From contig NZ_BFCH01000013.1 in assembly GCF_003112775.1 (NCBI RefSeq), positions 1-37,558 on the forward strand: a stretch of DNA of 37,558 nt. Direction: 5' to 3'. The first letter of the stretch is position 1. The number at the start of each line of letters is the position of its first letter. Positions 29,849 to 37,558 of the stretch are shown piece by piece. The notes beneath the pieces were generated by a model. It saw only the letters and a list, made by a program, of their open reading frames with translations. It ran no database searches and had not been told where the DNA came from. The position numbers and the translations under genes were made by a program. This stretch comes from Mycobacterium montefiorense (GTDB taxonomy: Bacteria; Actinomycetota; Actinomycetes; Mycobacteriales; Mycobacteriaceae).

Positions 29849-31039
29849 ATGAGCGACCTGAAAACAGACGTGGACATTCAAGGCTCATGCGCGTCGGACT
29901 TCACCGGAGTACGTGACGCGTTCGAGCGTAACTTTGCCCAGCTCAGCGAGACGGGCGCGGCCGTCGCCGTATGGGTCGACGGGGACCTGGTCGTCAATCT
30001 CTGGGGCGGCTCGGCCGACGCGGCCGGCACTCGAGCCTGGCAGCAAGACACCCTGACCACTGTGCTGTCCGGCACCAAGGGGCTGTCGGCCACCTGCCTC
30101 CATCAACTCGCCGATCGCGGTGAGGTGGACCTGCACACCCCGATCGCGCGTTACTGGCCCGAATTCGGGCAGGCCGGCAAGGAAGACATCACGCTGGCCA
30201 TGGTGATCAGTCACCGGTCCGGCGTGATCGGGCCACGCACCCCGATGAGCTGGCAACAGGTCTGCGACTGGGATTACGTCTGCGAACAACTGATAGTCGC
30301 CGAACCATGGTGGGAGCCGGGCACCGCCCAGGGCTATCACATGACCACCTTCGGCTTCATCGTCGGCGAGGTGTTTCGCCGGGTGACGGGCCGCACGATC
30401 GGCCAGTATCTGCGCACCGAGATCGCCGAACCGTTGGGCGCCGACGTCCACATCGGCCTGTCCGACGCCGACCAGCTCCGCTGCGCCGAGCGCGTCAACA
30501 AGCCGCACATGCGCGACCTGCTCACGCATATCCCCAGCAACCCGACCAGCCTGGACGAACACCCCAAGGCCGGGCTCGCAGTGTCGATGGGGTTCACCCC
30601 GGACGACGAGGTCAGCTCCTATGACCTCGAACTGTGGCGCCGGCTTGAATTCCCCGGCACCAACGGTCAGGTGTCCGCCCTGGGATTGGCCACGTTCTAC
30701 AACGCGCTCGCTCAGGAGAAGCTGCTCAGCCGCGAGCACATGGACCTGATTCGGGTGTCGCAGGGCGGCTTCGAGCCTGACCTGGTGCTCGGCCCGCGCG
30801 TCGCCGACCATGGCTGGGGGCTGGGCTACATGCTCAACCAGCGTCACGTCAACGGACCCAACCCGCGGATCTTCGGCCACGGCGGGCTGGGCGGCTCGTT
30901 CGGGTTCGTCGACCTGGAACACCGCATCGGCTACGCGTACGTGGCGAATCGCTTCGACGCCACCAAGTCCAACGCGGACCCACGCAGCCTGGCGTTGAGC
31001 AACGAGGTCTACGCCGTGCTGGGCGTCGACGTCTCCTGA
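29849..31039 (+). CDS. lipP: Serine esterase/beta-lactamase-fold hydrolase (LipP)
   Basis: This is a 396-residue member of the class-C-beta-lactamase/esterase EstB-like family, called LipP in M. tuberculosis. Ser74-Lys77 in LSGTKGLS is the SxxK nucleophile/base motif, Tyr163 in QGYHMTTFG is the catalytic tyrosine of the YxN position, and HGGLGGSFGF near residue 350 replaces the KTG triad, as in esterases of this family. The likely activity is hydrolysis of short-chain esters; the natural substrate is unknown. No signal peptide is seen. The ATG at 29849 has GAAAGG 4 nt upstream. It is convergent with the small secreted-protein gene. Confidence 0.92.
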   Translation: MSDLKTDVDIQGSCASDFTGVRDAFERNFAQLSETGAAVAVWVDGDLVVNLWGGSADAAGTRAWQQDTLTTVLSGTKGLSATCLHQLADRGEVDLHTPIARYWPEFGQAGKEDITLAMVISHRSGVIGPRTPMSWQQVCDWDYVCEQLIVAEPWWEPGTAQGYHMTTFGFIVGEVFRRVTGRTIGQYLRTEIAEPLGADVHIGLSDADQLRCAERVNKPHMRDLLTHIPSNPTSLDEHPKAGLAVSMGFTPDDEVSSYDLELWRRLEFPGTNGQVSALGLATFYNALAQEKLLSREHMDLIRVSQGGFEPDLVLGPRVADHGWGLGYMLNQRHVNGPNPRIFGHGGLGGSFGFVDLEHRIGYAYVANRFDATKSNADPRSLALSNEVYAVLGVDVS

Positions 31040-31051
31040 CCCACTCGACAT

Positions 31052-31089
31052 GATCGCGCCCTGCCGAACGATGCCGGCAGGACGCGATC
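31052..31089. terminator. Bidirectional terminator between lipP and the secreted-protein gene
   Basis: GATCGCG-C-CCTGCCG pairs with CGGCAGG-A-CGCGATC, two 7-bp stems separated by a single C/A mismatch, with an 8-nt loop. It sits 13 nt after lipP and 18 nt after the convergent gene. There is no U-run. Confidence 0.65.
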
Positions 31090-31106
31090 GGTGAGTTGGG
31101 CTTGGG

Positions 31107-31445
31107 TCAGGGGTGCCATCCGGGCGGGGGCGGCGGTCCGCCCGGACCCCCTGGTCCCCAAGGACCGCCAGGACCGCCAGGCCCTCCGGGACCACCTGGG
31201 CCCCAACCGGGCCCACGGTCCCAAGGATTTCCGGGACCACCCGGTCCCCCGGGCCCGCCGCGCCAGTCATGACAGTTGTTCCAGTCCCAGTTGTTGCCCC
31301 AGCCCGGATCCCAGAACTCCCCTGGGCACCATTGCGGGAACGGCCCAGGCTGCGCGTAAGCGTCGGCGGCGACGCCCACACCCGCCAGACCCGCGATGGC
31401 GGCTCCGGCGAAAATCGTTGCAGCTAAACGCGGAATCGTTTTCAC
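31107..31445 (-). CDS. Small secreted Gly/Pro-rich protein
   Basis: The 112-residue protein has a clear signal peptide (about 1-31: KTIPRLAATIFAG, then a hydrophobic AAIAGLAGVGVAA core, cleavage after AYA). A Trp/Asn/Cys-rich stretch follows (QWCPGEFWDPGWGNNWDWNN with two cysteines about 18 residues apart), then a GGPGGPGG/WGPGGP repeat region ending PPPPPGWHP. The CPGxFWDPGWGNNWD segment is one I associate with a set of small mycobacterial secreted proteins of unknown role. The GTG at 31445 lacks a strong ribosome-binding site. A good promoter precedes it, so it is probably monocistronic. The function is unknown. Confidence 0.8.
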   Translation of the reverse strand: MKTIPRLAATIFAGAAIAGLAGVGVAADAYAQPGPFPQWCPGEFWDPGWGNNWDWNNCHDWRGGPGGPGGPGNPWDRGPGWGPGGPGGPGGPGGPWGPGGPGGPPPPPGWHP

Positions 31446-31480
31446 AAGCGTGACTGTTACCCGCCGCGCCGAAATCGAAA

Positions 31481-31510
31481 ACTATAGACGCCAGCGTTTC
31501 TTCCTGTCAG
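31481..31510 (-). promoter_or_regulatory. SigA-type promoter of the small secreted-protein gene
   Basis: On the minus strand CTGACA (31510-31505) and TATAGT (31486-31481) are 18 nt apart, each matching consensus at 5 of 6 positions. The predicted start is about 30 nt before the GTG at 31445. Confidence 0.65.
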
Positions 31511-31541
31511 TTTCCTGCCAGTCCGATTCGCGTCACGACGC

Positions 31542-32339
31542 TCACTTCTGGCAGGTCGGGCACCAGAACACGTTGCGGCCCTCCAGCACGGCCGTGCGGA
31601 TCGCGCTGCCGCACACTCGGCACGGATCGCCGGCGCGCCGATACACATAGGTGCGCGGGCGGTCCGGCCGGTAGGACGGCGGACCGTGATCGTGTTCGGG
31701 CAGCACCACGACGATCTTGCCGCGCCGCAGGCCGACCTTCATCAACGCCACCAGGTCGGTCCATGCGGCATCGAACTCCGCTTCGCCGACCGCCCGGCCG
31801 GGCCGGTACGGGTCGATGTGATGGCGGAACAACAACTCGCTGCGGTAGACGTTGCCCACCCCGGCGATGATCGTCTGGTCCATCAGCAAGCCGCCAATAG
31901 GCCTGCGGGACTTCGTGATACGGGCCCACGCCGAGGCGGGGTCTGCGTCGCTGCGCAACGGGTCGGGACCGAGCCTGGCCACGACCTCGCTGACCTGAGC
32001 CTCGTCGATCACCTCGCACACCGTCGGGCCGCGCAAGTCGGCTCCGTACTCGGCGCCGACCATCCGCATCCGCACCTGCCCGACCGGTTCCGGAAGCGGA
32101 GGGAGCTCCCAATCGGTGAAAGTGCCGTAGAGGCCGAGATGTACGTGCACGATCGGGCCGCCGGCGTAGTGGTGGAAAAGATGCTTGCCCCAGGCGCTGG
32201 ACTTCCGCAGCACCTGACCGTCGACCGCGGCCGCCGCACCGGCGAAGCGACCCTGCGGGCTGGACACGGCGACCGGTGCACCACCGAATCGCCGTTGGTG
32301 CAGCCGGGCCAGCCGGTGCAGCGTATGGCCTTCGGGCAA
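31542..32339 (-). CDS. nei2: Endonuclease VIII-like DNA glycosylase (Nei2)
   Basis: This is an Fpg/Nei-family bifunctional glycosylase/AP lyase that removes oxidised bases. The 265-residue product begins with Pro-Glu-Gly-His after the initiator: Pro2 is the Schiff-base nucleophile and Glu3 the acid. The helix-two-turn-helix segment is IIAGVGNVYRSELLF. The C-terminal zinc finger has CRVCG near the start of the last 25 residues and CPTC at the end, with FWCPTCQK closing the protein. I chose the TTG at 32339 because it places Pro at position 2, required for catalysis, and has AAGGA 5 nt upstream; longer frames have no role for their extensions. It starts 8 nt after rpiB. Confidence 0.95.
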   Translation of the reverse strand: MPEGHTLHRLARLHQRRFGGAPVAVSSPQGRFAGAAAAVDGQVLRKSSAWGKHLFHHYAGGPIVHVHLGLYGTFTDWELPPLPEPVGQVRMRMVGAEYGADLRGPTVCEVIDEAQVSEVVARLGPDPLRSDADPASAWARITKSRRPIGGLLMDQTIIAGVGNVYRSELLFRHHIDPYRPGRAVGEAEFDAAWTDLVALMKVGLRRGKIVVVLPEHDHGPPSYRPDRPRTYVYRRAGDPCRVCGSAIRTAVLEGRNVFWCPTCQK

Positions 32340-32347
32340 CGCAGTCC

Positions 32348-32827
32348 TTAAGCCTGCGCGCCGGGCACCGGCGGCGCCTGGTGGGTGCGCTCGTACTCGT
32401 CGAGAATGTCGATACGCCGTTGGTGGCGCTGCGCTTTCGACCATGGCGTGGTGAGAAAGGCGTCGACGAAGGTCAATGCGTCGGCCACGGTGTGCATCCG
32501 GCCGCCGATGCCGATCAGCTGCGCGTTGTTGTGCTCGCGCGCCAGCGACGCGGTCTCGACGCTCCACGCCAGCGCGCAGCGTGCACCCGGAACCTTGTTG
32601 GCCGCGATCTGCTCGCCGTTGCCCGATCCCCCGATGACGATGCCGAGGCTTTCCGGGTCGGCCACCGTGCGCGCTGCGGCGTCGATGCAGAACGCGGGGT
32701 AGTCGTCTTCAGCGTCATAAGTGAACGCGCCGCAATCGATCGGCTCGTGCCCGGTCTTTTTCAGGTGCTCAATGATCGCTTGCTTGAGCTCGAATCCAGC
32801 GTGGTCAGAACCCAGGTAGACGCGCAT
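32348..32827 (-). CDS. rpiB: Ribose-5-phosphate isomerase B
   Basis: RpiB interconverts ribulose-5-phosphate and ribose-5-phosphate in the pentose phosphate pathway. The 159-residue protein has SDHAGFELK at 7-15 (Asp8, His9), GGSGNGEQIAANK with Ser68 and Glu72, and IGIGGRMHT. It is of the mycobacterial type, in which a Glu rather than the enterobacterial Cys serves as base. The start is the ATG at 32827; the M. tuberculosis protein is three residues longer at the N-terminus as I recall. It lies 70 nt after the Rv2466c-type gene and is followed closely by nei2. Confidence 0.95.
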   Translation of the reverse strand: MRVYLGSDHAGFELKQAIIEHLKKTGHEPIDCGAFTYDAEDDYPAFCIDAAARTVADPESLGIVIGGSGNGEQIAANKVPGARCALAWSVETASLAREHNNAQLIGIGGRMHTVADALTFVDAFLTTPWSKAQRHQRRIDILDEYERTHQAPPVPGAQA

Positions 32828-32897
32828 GACCGCAATGTTTACCCGCACGCCTGCGCGACGCAACGCGCGGGGTGTCGCGTCGCGGTGCGCGGGGAGG

Positions 32898-33521
32898 TCA
32901 GTCGAACTCAGGGCGCTCGTGACGCGAGCGCTTGAGCTCGAAGAAGTGCGGATACGCGGCGAAGGTGACCGAGGCGTCCCAGAGCTTGCCGGCCTCTTCA
33001 CCGCGCGGAATGCGCGACAGCACCGGGCCGAAGAACGCCACACCGTTGACGTGGATGGTCGGTGTGCCGACGTCCTCGCCGACTGCGTCCATGCCGGCGT
33101 GGTGGCTCTTGCGCAGCGCCTCGTCGTATTCCTCGCTGGTTGCGGCCGCGGCCAACTCGGCGGGCAGACCGACCTCGTCCAGCGCTAGCTTGATGACGTC
33201 TTCGAGTTCCTTGTTCCCCTTGTTGTGAATCTGGGTGCCCATCGCGGTGTACAGCGGGGCCAAAACCTCAGCGCCGTGGGCCTGTTCGGCGGCGATGGCC
33301 ACCCGGACCGGGCCCCAGGCCAGCTTCATCCGATCCCGGTATTCCTCGGGCAGGTCTTCCCGGTTCTCGTTGAGTATCGCCAAACTCATCACGTGGAAGT
33401 TCACGTCGATGTCGCGAACCTTTTCGACTTCGAGGATCCAACGCGACGTGATCCATGCCCACGGGCACAGCGGGTCGAACCAGAAGCCGGCTTCGTCTTT
33501 AGCAGGGGCTTTCTCGGACAT
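32898..33521 (-). CDS. DsbA-like mycothiol-dependent oxidoreductase (Rv2466c-like) with CPWA active site
   Basis: The 207 residues are collinear with M. tuberculosis Rv2466c, a thioredoxin-fold protein with mycothiol-linked reductase activity that activates the prodrug TP053. The thioredoxin/DsbA fold is seen in [16 protein letters not shown] (13-28), the cis-Pro loop GTPTIHVNG and the C-terminal FFELKRS. The motif of the M. tuberculosis protein is C19-P-W-C22; here it reads CPWA, so Cys19 is kept but the resolving Cys22 is Ala (codon GCA). This fits a monothiol mechanism through mycothiol and rules out an intramolecular C19-C22 disulphide. The ATG at 33521 has GAGAGGA upstream, and a SigH-like promoter lies about 55 nt before it. 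rpiB follows after 70 nt. Confidence 0.94.
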   Translation of the reverse strand: MSEKAPAKDEAGFWFDPLCPWAWITSRWILEVEKVRDIDVNFHVMSLAILNENREDLPEEYRDRMKLAWGPVRVAIAAEQAHGAEVLAPLYTAMGTQIHNKGNKELEDVIKLALDEVGLPAELAAAATSEEYDEALRKSHHAGMDAVGEDVGTPTIHVNGVAFFGPVLSRIPRGEEAGKLWDASVTFAAYPHFFELKRSRHERPEFD

Positions 33522-33573
33522 TGTGCAGTCCTCTCGGAAACAGTTTGGGGGCGGTCAGAGCACCGCTTTGGTC

Positions 33574-33600
33574 AACCGTAGTCGCCGCGCGCATGTTCCC
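33574..33600 (-). promoter_or_regulatory. SigH-type promoter of the Rv2466c-like gene
   Basis: Reading on the minus strand, GGGAACA (33600-33594) and GGTT (33577-33574) are separated by 16 nt, matching the SigH pattern GGGAAYA-N16-17-cGTT. The gene is a known SigH-regulon member in M. tuberculosis. A leader of about 45 nt would result. Confidence 0.6.
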
Positions 33601-33640
33601 GTTCCGCACTGCCGGCCCGCGGCGCCACTAAGTTGGACGC

Positions 33641-36236
33641 GTGGCCCTTCCTAACCTCACCCGAGACCAAGCCGTCGAGCGCGCGGCGCTGATCACCGTC
33701 GACAGCTACCAGATCAGCCTTGACGTCACCGACGGCTCCGGCGTTGCTGGCGGGCCCGGCGAAGGCACTTTCCGCTCCACCACCACCGTGGTGTTCGACG
33801 CACTCGCCGGCGCAGACACGGTTATCGACCTCGCCGCCAAGACCGTTCGCAGCGCCACCCTCAACGGGCGCGACTTGGACGTCTCGGGATACGACGAATC
33901 GACCGGCATCCCGTTGCGCGGCCTGGCCGATCGCAACGTCGTCGTCATCGACGCCGACTGCCAGTACTCCAACACCGGCGAGGGACTGCATCGCTTCGTC
34001 GACCCGGTGGACGACGAGACCTACCTGTACTCGCAGTTCGAAACCGCCGACGCCAAGCGCATGTTCGCCTGCTTCGACCAACCCGACCTCAAGGCGACCT
34101 TCGATTTGCGGGTGGCCGCGCCGGCGCACTGGAAGGTGATCTCCAACGGCGCAACCGTCTCGATCGAGAACGGGGTGCACAGTTTTGCGATCACGCCACG
34201 AATGAGCACCTATCTGGTGGCGTTGATCGCGGGCCCATACTCGGAGTGGAAGGACTCCTACAGCGACGAGCACGGTGAGATCCCGCTGGGCATCTACTGC
34301 CGGGCCTCACTGGCGCAGCACATGGACGCCGACCGATTGTTCACCCAGACCAAGCAGGGTTTTGGCTTCTACCACAGCAACTTTGGCTTGCCCTACGCGT
34401 TCGGCAAGTACGATCAGCTGTTCGTCCCCGAATTCAACGCCGGCGCAATGGAAAACGCCGGGGCGGTGACGTTCCTGGAGGACTATGTCTTCCGTAGCAA
34501 GGTCACCCGCGCCTCCTACGAGCGGCGCGCCGAGACGGTGCTGCACGAGATGGCACACATGTGGTTCGGCAACCTGGTGACCATGACCTGGTGGGACGAC
34601 CTGTGGCTGAACGAGTCGTTCGCGACGTTCGCGTCGGTGCTGTGCCAAAGCGAGGCAACGGAATTCACCGAGGCCTGGACGACGTTCGCCACCGTCGAGA
34701 AGTCGTGGGCGTACCGCCAGGACCAGTTGCCGTCGACGCACCCCATCGCCGCCGACATCCCCGACCTGGCCGCTGTCGAGGTGAACTTCGACGGCATCAC
34801 CTACGCCAAGGGCGCTTCGGTGCTCAAGCAGCTGGTCGCCTACGTCGGGCTGGAGCACTTCCTGGCCGGGCTGCGCGACTACTTCCGCACGCATGCATTC
34901 GGCAACGCCACCTTCGACGATCTGCTGTCCGCGCTGGAGCAGGCGTCGGGCCGTGACCTGTCGAACTGGGGTCAGCAGTGGTTGAAGACCACCGGCCTGA
35001 ACACACTGCGCCCGGAATTCGACACCGACGCCGACGGGAAGTTCACCCGGTTCGTGGTGACACAAAGCGGCGCCGCGCCGGGGGCCGGCGAGACCCGGGT
35101 GCACCGGCTGGCCGTCGGGATCTACGACGAAGACGACGCGGGCAAGCTGGTGCGGGTGCACCGGGAGGAACTCGACGTCGACGGACCGGAGACGGAAGTA
35201 CCTGCGCTGGTTGGTGTTTCGTCCGGCAAGCTGATCCTGGTCAACGATGACGACCTGACGTATTGCTCACTGCGCCTGGACACCCAGTCGTTGCGATCCG
35301 CACTGGAGCGCATCGCCGACATCGCCGAGCCGCTGCCCCGCTCGCTGGTGTGGTCGGCGGCGTGGGAGATGACCCGCGAGGCCGAACTGCGAGCCCGCGA
35401 CTTCGTGGCACTGGTGTCCGGCGGTGTACAGGCCGAGACGGAAGTCGGGGTCGCGCAACGGCTGCTGATGCAGGCGCAGACGGCGCTGAGCTCCTACGCC
35501 GAACCCGGCTGGGCCCGTGAGCACGGCTGGCCGCAGTTCGCCGACCGGGTGCTGCAACTGGCCCGCGCGGCGCAGCCGGGGTCGGATCACCAACTCGCCT
35601 TCGTCAACACGCTGTGCTCGTCGGTGCTGTCCAGCCGGCACATCGCGACACTGGCCGACCTGCTCGACAACGACCCCGCGGAGTTGGGCCTGGCGGGCCT
35701 CGAGATCGACACCGACCTGCGCTGGCGCATCGTGACCGCCCTGTCCGCCGCCGGCGATGTCGATGCCGACGGGCTCGAGACTCCGTTCATCGATGCCGAG
35801 GTGCGGCGCGACCCGACGGCCACCGGCCACCGGCAAGCGCCACGGTGCCTCGGCGGCCGCGGCCCGCCCGCAGCTCGACGTCAAGGAGAAGGCGTTCATC
35901 ACGGTGGTCGAGGACGACACCGTGGCCAACACCTCGGCCCGGGCGATCATCGCGGGCTTCGCGGCGCCCGGGCAGGGTGAGTTGCTCAAACTGTTCGCCG
36001 CACGCTATTTCCAGGCCATCCCCGGCGTCTGGGCGCGACGCTCCAGCGAGGTCGCCCAGACGGTGGTGATCGGGCTGTACCCGTCCTACGACATCAGCGA
36101 GGACGGCGTCGCCGCCGCCGACAAATTCCTGACCGGGCCGGAGTCCGAGGTACCACCGGCCTTGCGCCGCCTGGTACTCGAGGGGCAGTCCGGGGTGAAG
36201 CGGGCGTTGCGGGCCCGCACGTTCGACGGTGCTTAG
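33641..36236 (+). pseudogene. pepN: Aminopeptidase N, disrupted by a 7-bp tandem duplication
   Basis: PepN is an M1 zinc aminopeptidase that removes N-terminal residues from peptides. The frame from the GTG at 33641 shows GAMEN at 268-272 and HEMAHMWFGNLVTMTWWDDLWLNE (H302, E303, H306, E325 as zinc and catalytic residues), so the catalytic domain is intact. At 35819-35832 the unit GCCACCG is present twice in tandem, shifting the frame. The shifted frame ends at 35980 (779 residues), while the true C-terminal sequence continues in another frame from ATGKRHGASAAAARPQLDV to a stop at 36234-36236. Deleting one 7-bp copy restores a continuous 862-residue frame, close to the 861 of M. tuberculosis as I recall. 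The truncated protein would lack about 135 residues of the C-terminal helical domain. A sequencing error or a reversible change cannot be excluded. Confidence 0.92.
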
Positions 36237-36245
36237 CTAGCGCCG

Positions 36246-36713
36246 TCAGGCCGGGGAGATCCCCGCGCTGAGCACGCGGATCGCGCTGACGAGGCCGTCG
36301 ACCAGGTGACCCTGCTCGAACGCCGACGATGCGGCGGCCACGCCCAGCGGGGCGGCCGTCTCGGCACCGCGGCCGCGAACCTCCGCGCCGTAGACCACCT
36401 CGATGATGGCTTGGTCGGGCGAGACGGCAAGCAGCACCGCGTTGTTCGGGGTCTGCACGTCAGCCAGGATCTCGCGGGCCCGCGCCGCGGTGTCGCTGCC
36501 CAAGTCGCCGATGTAGACGGCGAATCGCGTCATCGACTGTCGTGAACCGTATTTCAGGGCGTCGTCGATGGCGACCAGGTCCTTGGTGGGGAACGGGTAG
36601 TGCACCGATAGCTCACCGGGCTCGGTGACGCCGGACACCCGACCGCTGGTGGTCATCGCAAAACCCATGGGCAGTGCCGCGGGTGCTTTCGTCGCTACCT
36701 CACCATGTGCCAC
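36246..36713 (-). CDS. DUF5130 (TPM-like) family protein (Rv2468c-like)
   Basis: This is a protein of 155 residues with no membrane segment. [20 protein letters not shown] is the family's conserved start; [21 protein letters not shown] and [26 protein letters not shown] are further conserved parts resembling the TPM phosphatase-like fold. The function is not established. I chose the GTG at 36713 because GGAGG stands 8 nt upstream; a GTG at 36722 would touch that ribosome-binding site. The start overlaps the end of the CtaJ-like gene by 14 nt, so they are likely coupled. Confidence 0.85.
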   Translation of the reverse strand: MAHGEVATKAPAALPMGFAMTTSGRVSGVTEPGELSVHYPFPTKDLVAIDDALKYGSRQSMTRFAVYIGDLGSDTAARAREILADVQTPNNAVLLAVSPDQAIIEVVYGAEVRGRGAETAAPLGVAAASSAFEQGHLVDGLVSAIRVLSAGISPA

Positions 36714-36924
36714 TGGCGCCACCTCCGACTGAGAACTCCGATGCGTGATGTCCGTGCGAGTGCCCGACGAATTCGTCGGTGGCTGCCCACAGCACCGGCG
36801 GATGCGTCCACGGCTCGGACATCTTGTAGGTCGCGGGGTGCGGCCCCTTGCGCGACCAGATCAGCGCCGCCAGCACGATCACCAGCAACGCCGGTATTCC
36901 AAGCAAGTACAGGTGAATCTCCAT
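36700..36924 (-). CDS. Small single-span membrane protein, CtaJ-like
   Basis: The 74-residue frame starts [20 protein letters not shown] (one membrane segment, about 4-23) and continues with [22 protein letters not shown] and a His-rich [11 protein letters not shown] tail. As I recall from cryo-EM work on the mycobacterial III2IV2 respiratory supercomplex, a small CtaJ subunit with a neighbour gene of this type was found there; that identification is from memory. It would sit in the cytoplasmic membrane with cytochrome c oxidase. It overlaps the DUF5130 start by 14 nt. The ATG at 36924 has a weak ribosome-binding site; a GTG nine bases upstream (36933) is an alternative. It lies 67 nt after the HNH gene on the same strand. 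Confidence 0.75.
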   Translation of the reverse strand: MEIHLYLLGIPALLVIVLAALIWSRKGPHPATYKMSEPWTHPPVLWAATDEFVGHSHGHHASEFSVGGGASGTW

Positions 36925-36991
36925 AGCGCTCACGACGCAAACCGTATCCCACGCGGTGATCCAGCGGCGCGCTTGGACACCAGATTGGCGG

Positions 36992-37558
36992 TTAGGCCGC
37001 GCCCTCACCGAGGTACCGGACCCAGGTGGGATCCATCTCCTTGACCGTGGACAGCAGTCGCCAGTGCTGTCCCGTCGGCGGCAGCGGCGTCCGGCGCAGT
37101 GCCCAGCCGAGTTCGACCAGCAGCTTGTCGCCCTTGCGATGGTTGCAGGTTGAGCAGCAGGCGACGCAGTTCTCCCACGAGTGCTCGCCGCCGCGGCTGC
37201 GTGGCACGACGTGGTCGACGGTGTCGGCTTTCGCGCCGCAGTAGGCACAGCAGAACCGGTCGCGGTGCATCAGCGCGGCGCGGGTCATCGGTACCCGGGC
37301 CCGGTACGGAACCCGGACGTAGGTCCGCAGTTGGATCACCGACGGCACCACGATCGACTCGCTCGCCGAGTGGATGATCGGCCCGGTGGGATCGGCGTGC
37401 ACCACGTCAGCCTTGCCGCAGATCACCATCACGATCGCTCGCCGCATCGGCAGCGCGGTCAGGGGTTCGTAGGTGGAATTCAGCAGCAGCACCCGTCGGC
37501 GACTCCAGATCGAAACCGTTTCGTGCCGGGTGGGCGGATGGGTATCGGTGCCGGGGGC
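36992..37558 (-). CDS. HNH endonuclease family protein (Rv2469c-like), start outside window
   Basis: The frame is open to the right edge, 188 residues seen, beginning mid-protein and including RRRVLLLNSTYEPLTALPMR. The HNH nuclease motif is CAYCGAKADTVDHVVPRSRG, with the metal/zinc cysteines CAYC and CSTC and the His of DHV, followed by NCVACCSTCNHRKGDK. The C-terminus PTWVRYLGEGAA matches the M. tuberculosis Rv2469c protein as I recall it (about 222 residues). The family is common in actinobacteria and the target is unknown. A GTG at 37492 could initiate a shorter product, but homologues are longer, so the true start is probably beyond the window. Confidence 0.9.
   Translation of the reverse strand, partial: APGTDTHPPTRHETVSIWSRRRVLLLNSTYEPLTALPMRRAIVMVICGKADVVHADPTGPIIHSASESIVVPSVIQLRTYVRVPYRARVPMTRAALMHRDRFCCAYCGAKADTVDHVVPRSRGGEHSWENCVACCSTCNHRKGDKLLVELGWALRRTPLPPTGQHWRLLSTVKEMDPTWVRYLGEGAA

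Noticed and set aside
29885..31381. 498-residue minus-strand frame opposite lipP
   Set aside because: Antisense to lipP and runs into the Gly/Pro repeat of the secreted-protein gene; no family features.

Overview
The window is chromosomal DNA of a high-GC actinobacterium, almost certainly a Mycobacterium from the slow-growing, PE_PGRS-bearing part of the genus. The gene order rne / rplU-rpmA-obg-proB / ndk-folC-valS / rpfE / mobA-korB-korA / clpX / clpP2-clpP1-tig / lipP / nei2-rpiB / pepN matches, from memory, the Rv2439c-Rv2469c segment of M. tuberculosis. Several genes I recall from that segment (dctA, an MFS transporter after korA, mmuM and its neighbour) are absent, and other genes are present instead. 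All species comparisons are from memory; no database was searched.

Left end (1-4.6 kb): accessory genes. The 3' part of a PE_PGRS-type gene is followed by a stand-alone class II sirtuin, a cytochrome P450 and a divergent TetR regulator; a perfect 7-3-7 palindrome lies between the last two. Then comes a minus-strand housekeeping block: rplU-rpmA-obg-proB (promoter and long leader visible), RNase E with a very acidic low-complexity tail, and valS-folC-DUF4233-ndk, in which the first three genes are coupled by 4-nt overlaps.

Middle (16.3-21.1 kb): genes for a bulb-lectin/LysM protein, a saccharopine-dehydrogenase-like oxidoreductase and a DUF4331 protein, then a perfect 16-bp-stem terminator, then rpfE with a TTG start, a proline-rich repeat region and a leader rich in hairpins. 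About 0.9 kb without a convincing gene follows.

Right part (21.1-37.6 kb): mobA, the korAB 2-oxoglutarate:ferredoxin oxidoreductase, and the Clp protease genes clpX, clpP2 and clpP1 with tig. A ClgR-type site lies upstream of clpP1. Two divergent tRNA genes (Pro-TGG, Gly-TCC) follow, then lipP, a small secreted Gly/Pro-rich protein, nei2-rpiB, and an Rv2466c-type mycothiol-linked oxidoreductase under a SigH-like promoter. Next are pepN, a CtaJ-like membrane peptide overlapping a DUF5130 gene, and the 3' part of an HNH endonuclease gene.

The two most notable observations are that pepN is broken by an exact 7-bp tandem duplication, whose removal restores an 862-residue frame, and that the Rv2466c-type protein has CPWA where the M. 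tuberculosis protein has CPWC. I saw no CRISPR array, phage or insertion sequence. I found no convincing new multi-gene system; the best candidates for new biology are the left-end P450/TetR/sirtuin group, the lectin-LysM/DUF4331 genes, and the rpfE leader with the adjoining gene-poor DNA.
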